Shown here: one piece after another, positions 49,030-64,000 of the stretch | Numbering within the stretch: position 1 is the stretch's first letter | Layout of the letters: each line of letters starts with the position of its first letter | Source of the DNA: Enoplolaimus lenunculus | Taxonomy: Eukaryota; Nematoda; Enoplea; Enoplida; Thoracostomopsidae | Assembly (NCBI GenBank): GCA_030248215.1 | Contig: JASANG010002731.1 | Span: 1-64,000 of the forward strand | Direction: 5' to 3' | Length of the DNA: 64,000 bases | Notes under the pieces: model-generated | The model's database searches: none | Told to the model about the DNA's origin: nothing | Seen by the model: only the letters and a program-made list of their open reading frames with translations | Made by a program: the position numbers and the translations under genes

Positions 49030-49235
49030 CTTGGCCCGTCGCATCTATCATCAGTTAGCGATAGCTTTTCAAGCTGGCGGACTTCCGCAATTGCAGCTCC
49101 CAAAATTGGCACAGAAGTATGACAACAAATCAAGCAAAAAAATGTACTGAACTTTCGAACCCCACCATACGCTGGTTCGCACAAGTTACAGCATCTAACG
49201 CCAACTGGTGACCCGTGCTACACACATCTGAGAAT
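49030..49235 (-). repeat. Dispersed repeat, possibly a tRNA-derived SINE
   Basis: On the minus strand: CACCAGTTGGCGTTAGATGC, then GGTGGGGTTCGAAAGTTC about 40 bases later. These resemble tRNA A and B boxes. A diverged second copy is at 55318-55495 and a tail-like fragment (CATCAGTTAGCG) near 26769. Confidence 0.4.
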
Positions 49236-49408
49236 ACGTGCGCTTAATACAAGTAAATAGTTGTAGCACAACTTTGCGTCCTTCAAAAATATGCAACACA
49301 AAAATGCTCAAAACGAATTCATTATTTAAGAGTTTCTTTTGTTAATACTGGCAGTAAGCTGAAACCCCAATTTGCTGAATATTTTTATTCGATTGATTAT
49401 TTTTGCTA

Positions 49409-49630
49409 CACTGCAAAAAATGGTGAGTCAAGTTGACTCTCTCCGAAATAAGCTTTTCCGCACTACACAAACTGAGTCAAATTCAACTCCGCCAGAGTCA
49501 AATTCGAGTCACTGAGCGATTCATTGAGTCGTAATTTGACTCTGGCGGAGTCGAATTTTTACTTAGTTTGTGTAGTCAGGAAAAGCCTATTTCAGAGAGA
49601 GTCAATTTGACTCACTATTTTTTTGCAGTG
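49409..49630. mobile_element. 222 bp near-palindromic MITE (CACTGCAAAAAA)
   Basis: The two ends CACTGCAAAAAATGGTGAGT and [25 protein letters not shown] complement fold over nearly their whole length, with repeated GAGTCAA / TTGACTC. No convincing target duplication. Confidence 0.75.
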
Positions 49631-50223
49631 ATATATTACAGAAATATGATGATTCTTCGTTACTATGCTTTCATATTTTAGTCTGCTATATTAACAAGTA
49701 TATCATATTCTATCAGCAACAAAGTATCTTATGCGTCGAAAAATAATTTCAAAAAGTTACAAGATTTTAGCCAATTGCCAGATTCAAAAGCTTTAATCAG
49801 AAGCGAAATTGCCAGGTTGTACTTCTATAAACCCTTACACTCAAAATAGCCTCACGTTTGCAACCTAACTTCAACTGACAAGCAAAACCAAAAACCGATG
49901 TATATCGAATCTGCGTTAGCAGAAATCCCACAATACTCAGCATACGCAAAATGTCGCGTGACACGGTCATCCGTTGGTCAAACAACGCAATACAAAAATA
50001 CATTACCGGACGTTACTGTCTGCTAAATTCGTTACTAGCGTCCAGAGAGTTTCCACACAAAATCATTACCGGAGTAGAACGAGGGCAAACAAATATTACA
50101 GGAGGCGGACGTCGATAAAATGTGTCGGTATTTCTTTTGCATATTGACACTCCTGAGTTGCTATAAAAACACTCTTAGAAACCATCGAATATAGTCAGTC
50201 GTTGTCCGTTTTTGGGAGGTGCA
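49631..50223. other. Intergenic, nothing recognised
   Basis: No exon or transposon end seen between the MITE and the probable 3' end of JPH. Confidence 0.35.
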
Positions 50224-50229
50224 TTTATT
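50224..50229 (-). promoter_or_regulatory. Possible poly(A) signal AATAAA of JPH
   Basis: TTTATT on the plus strand, about 670 bp past the JPH stop codon on the minus strand. The assignment is only by position. Confidence 0.3.
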
Positions 50230-50900
50230 CTGTCGACGAACAAAACAAAAAAGCTGTACCGCAAATCAACACCAGCATATAATAGCATTTTAGCTTCGGA
50301 CACGGCCGGCGTTACGATAATTGCCCAACCCCCAAACAGGGCCGATGGGCGATCCCAATAAAATGTTTCACAGCTCATTAACTTCGTGGTCCGTGAAACA
50401 ATTTTTTACTTTGCCAAAATGGGAGCCAACCAAGCGTCGGACCTCACCAATTCGTGGGTTTGTGTGGCATTTGTGCCGCCACTGGCTTCGGACCACCAAA
50501 AATTTGTAAACTTCACACTTTCTAACAGTCTAAACATTGTTATATTATCTGTTAAAATGTAATTATAGACAATGGTATAAAATCAGACTACAGCATCCAA
50601 GGATGACCGCAGCTATAAATCGCTATGATTTGAGTTGAACCAATTGTCAAAAGTCAGCGTTTGACGGAGTCAACGAGGTTGCGGATCAGTGACTGCTCGC
50701 TCTAGCAACAATTTCCACCGTTGTATTCAACGGATGCGACAAAGGTGTGCCCGGAAGCGCTTCATTTTTCATATGTCGCAACTGTGACCGCAACAACATC
50801 ATCGAAGAACGGCTATACAGATGGCAACGAAATTTGGTACGTAAACTAAACAGACACAATTTGAGTAGAGTATCGATGAGTGTAGTTGTTGTTGTTGTTG

Positions 50901-63160
<12,260 letters not shown>

Positions 63161-63262
63161 TAGCGCGTGGAGACAGCCGGTACGATACCTGTCACCCTCG
63201 AGTCCACCAAAACGTCCAGAGGTGCGGTGCAAAATAGCCCAAGCAAAAGTTGATCACTATTT

Positions 63263-63263
<1 letters not shown>

Positions 63264-63351
<88 letters not shown>
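63264..63351. repeat. TTA trinucleotide microsatellite
   Basis: About 29 uninterrupted TTA units followed by TTGTTATTGATG. Long open frames over it are repeat artefacts. Confidence 0.9.
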
Positions 63352-64000
63352 GTTATTGATGTTGTGGTTATTGATGTTGCGTTTGGTGCACTGGACACAC
63401 GAGTTCACGATTTTTCCTCTGACAACCAGGAGTGTAGTTGAAATTGCAGGAGACATTCAGACGCAAACATTGACTATGATTTGGTACTAGGAGCAAGCAG
63501 CAGTGGTAGGGGCGCTGTTAAGGTAGGTTAGGGCTATATTTCTAGACGGGCGAGTAGAGTAGCACAGGCTTATGGCAGCTACGGTCGATATTGACAATAA
63601 TTCTTCGGTTGGTACTCGCAAATTGTTTAACTGGAGTTCAATTTGACGCCCGTTGAAAAGATAGAAACTGCCGGTCAAACTATGATTATTGAGTCAAAAT
63701 TTCAGTTGAAACAGCGTACAGCAGACGCAACAGGAACAAATTCGATATTCGTAGTTATCGGTTGGTTTAATGTTGATGGCGAATCCGACCGAGAAGTGAT
63801 AGTTTAAAGGTTTGAAATTCAAAAACCACCTCGGATAATTTGATTTTATTTTAATTATCGCTGCGTTCGAACAGACTGGTCCAATTGCACGCCGAGCAGT
63901 TAATTTTAAATTTTAAAATGTATTAAAAATAACATTGCTAGTGTTTACGATTAAGCTTACTGTCTATTCCGTTTGTTGTGGGACTGCGGCCTAAAACTGA
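63352..64000. other. Right edge of window, no gene seen
   Basis: No exon, transposon end or RNA gene is recognised. Upstream exons or the promoter of JPH may be here or beyond. Confidence 0.35.

Overview
The window is nuclear DNA from a multicellular animal. It has spliced genes with GT-AG introns of about 50 bp to 2.3 kb, four clearly animal-type proteins, and dense small DNA transposons and microsatellites. The lineage cannot be fixed from sequence alone. Hexamer arrays of TTAGGC, the nematode telomere unit, sit inside the transposons, but that is weak evidence. I see no rRNA, intact tRNA, CRISPR array, bacterial gene, reverse transcriptase or capsid gene.

Positions 1-23294 form a very large inverted repeat: arm 1 is 1-11415 and arm 2 is 12056-23294, around a 640 bp unpaired centre. 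Arm 1 runs off the left edge, so the true arm length is unknown. Each arm carries a 13-exon Kelch-like gene of the KLHL2/KLHL3 group, the substrate adaptor of a CUL3 ubiquitin ligase. The two copies point away from each other, with their 5' ends facing the centre. The arm 1 copy reads as an intact 735-residue protein. The arm 2 copy has a 1 bp loss in exon 1 and a 2 bp gain in exon 2, so it is either a pseudogene or a consensus error.

Positions 23295-26056 hold the intronless GGCT gene (gamma-glutamylcyclotransferase) between small transposons. INTS8, Integrator subunit 8, runs from 26057 to 41996 on the plus strand. Its 23 exons join in frame to 951 residues and keep the N-terminal WF[ED]F motif used to recruit PP2A. 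Positions 41997-50900 are gene-free and packed with nested short transposons, several with verifiable target-site duplications.

A junctophilin gene (JPH) runs on the minus strand from 62846 to 50901. Seven exons give 1132 residues: MORN repeats, helix, long low-complexity linker, C-terminal membrane anchor. Its first intron holds the most striking feature of the window. A short transposon inserted exactly across the exon 1 splice donor and its 8 bp target duplication copied that donor. The transposon is open in frame and the two donors are 498 bp apart, so use of the far donor would add 166 residues without shifting the frame. The right edge, 62847-64000, is mainly trinucleotide repeats. The four genes are not functionally linked: ubiquitin ligation, glutathione turnover, RNA 3' processing and membrane junctions.
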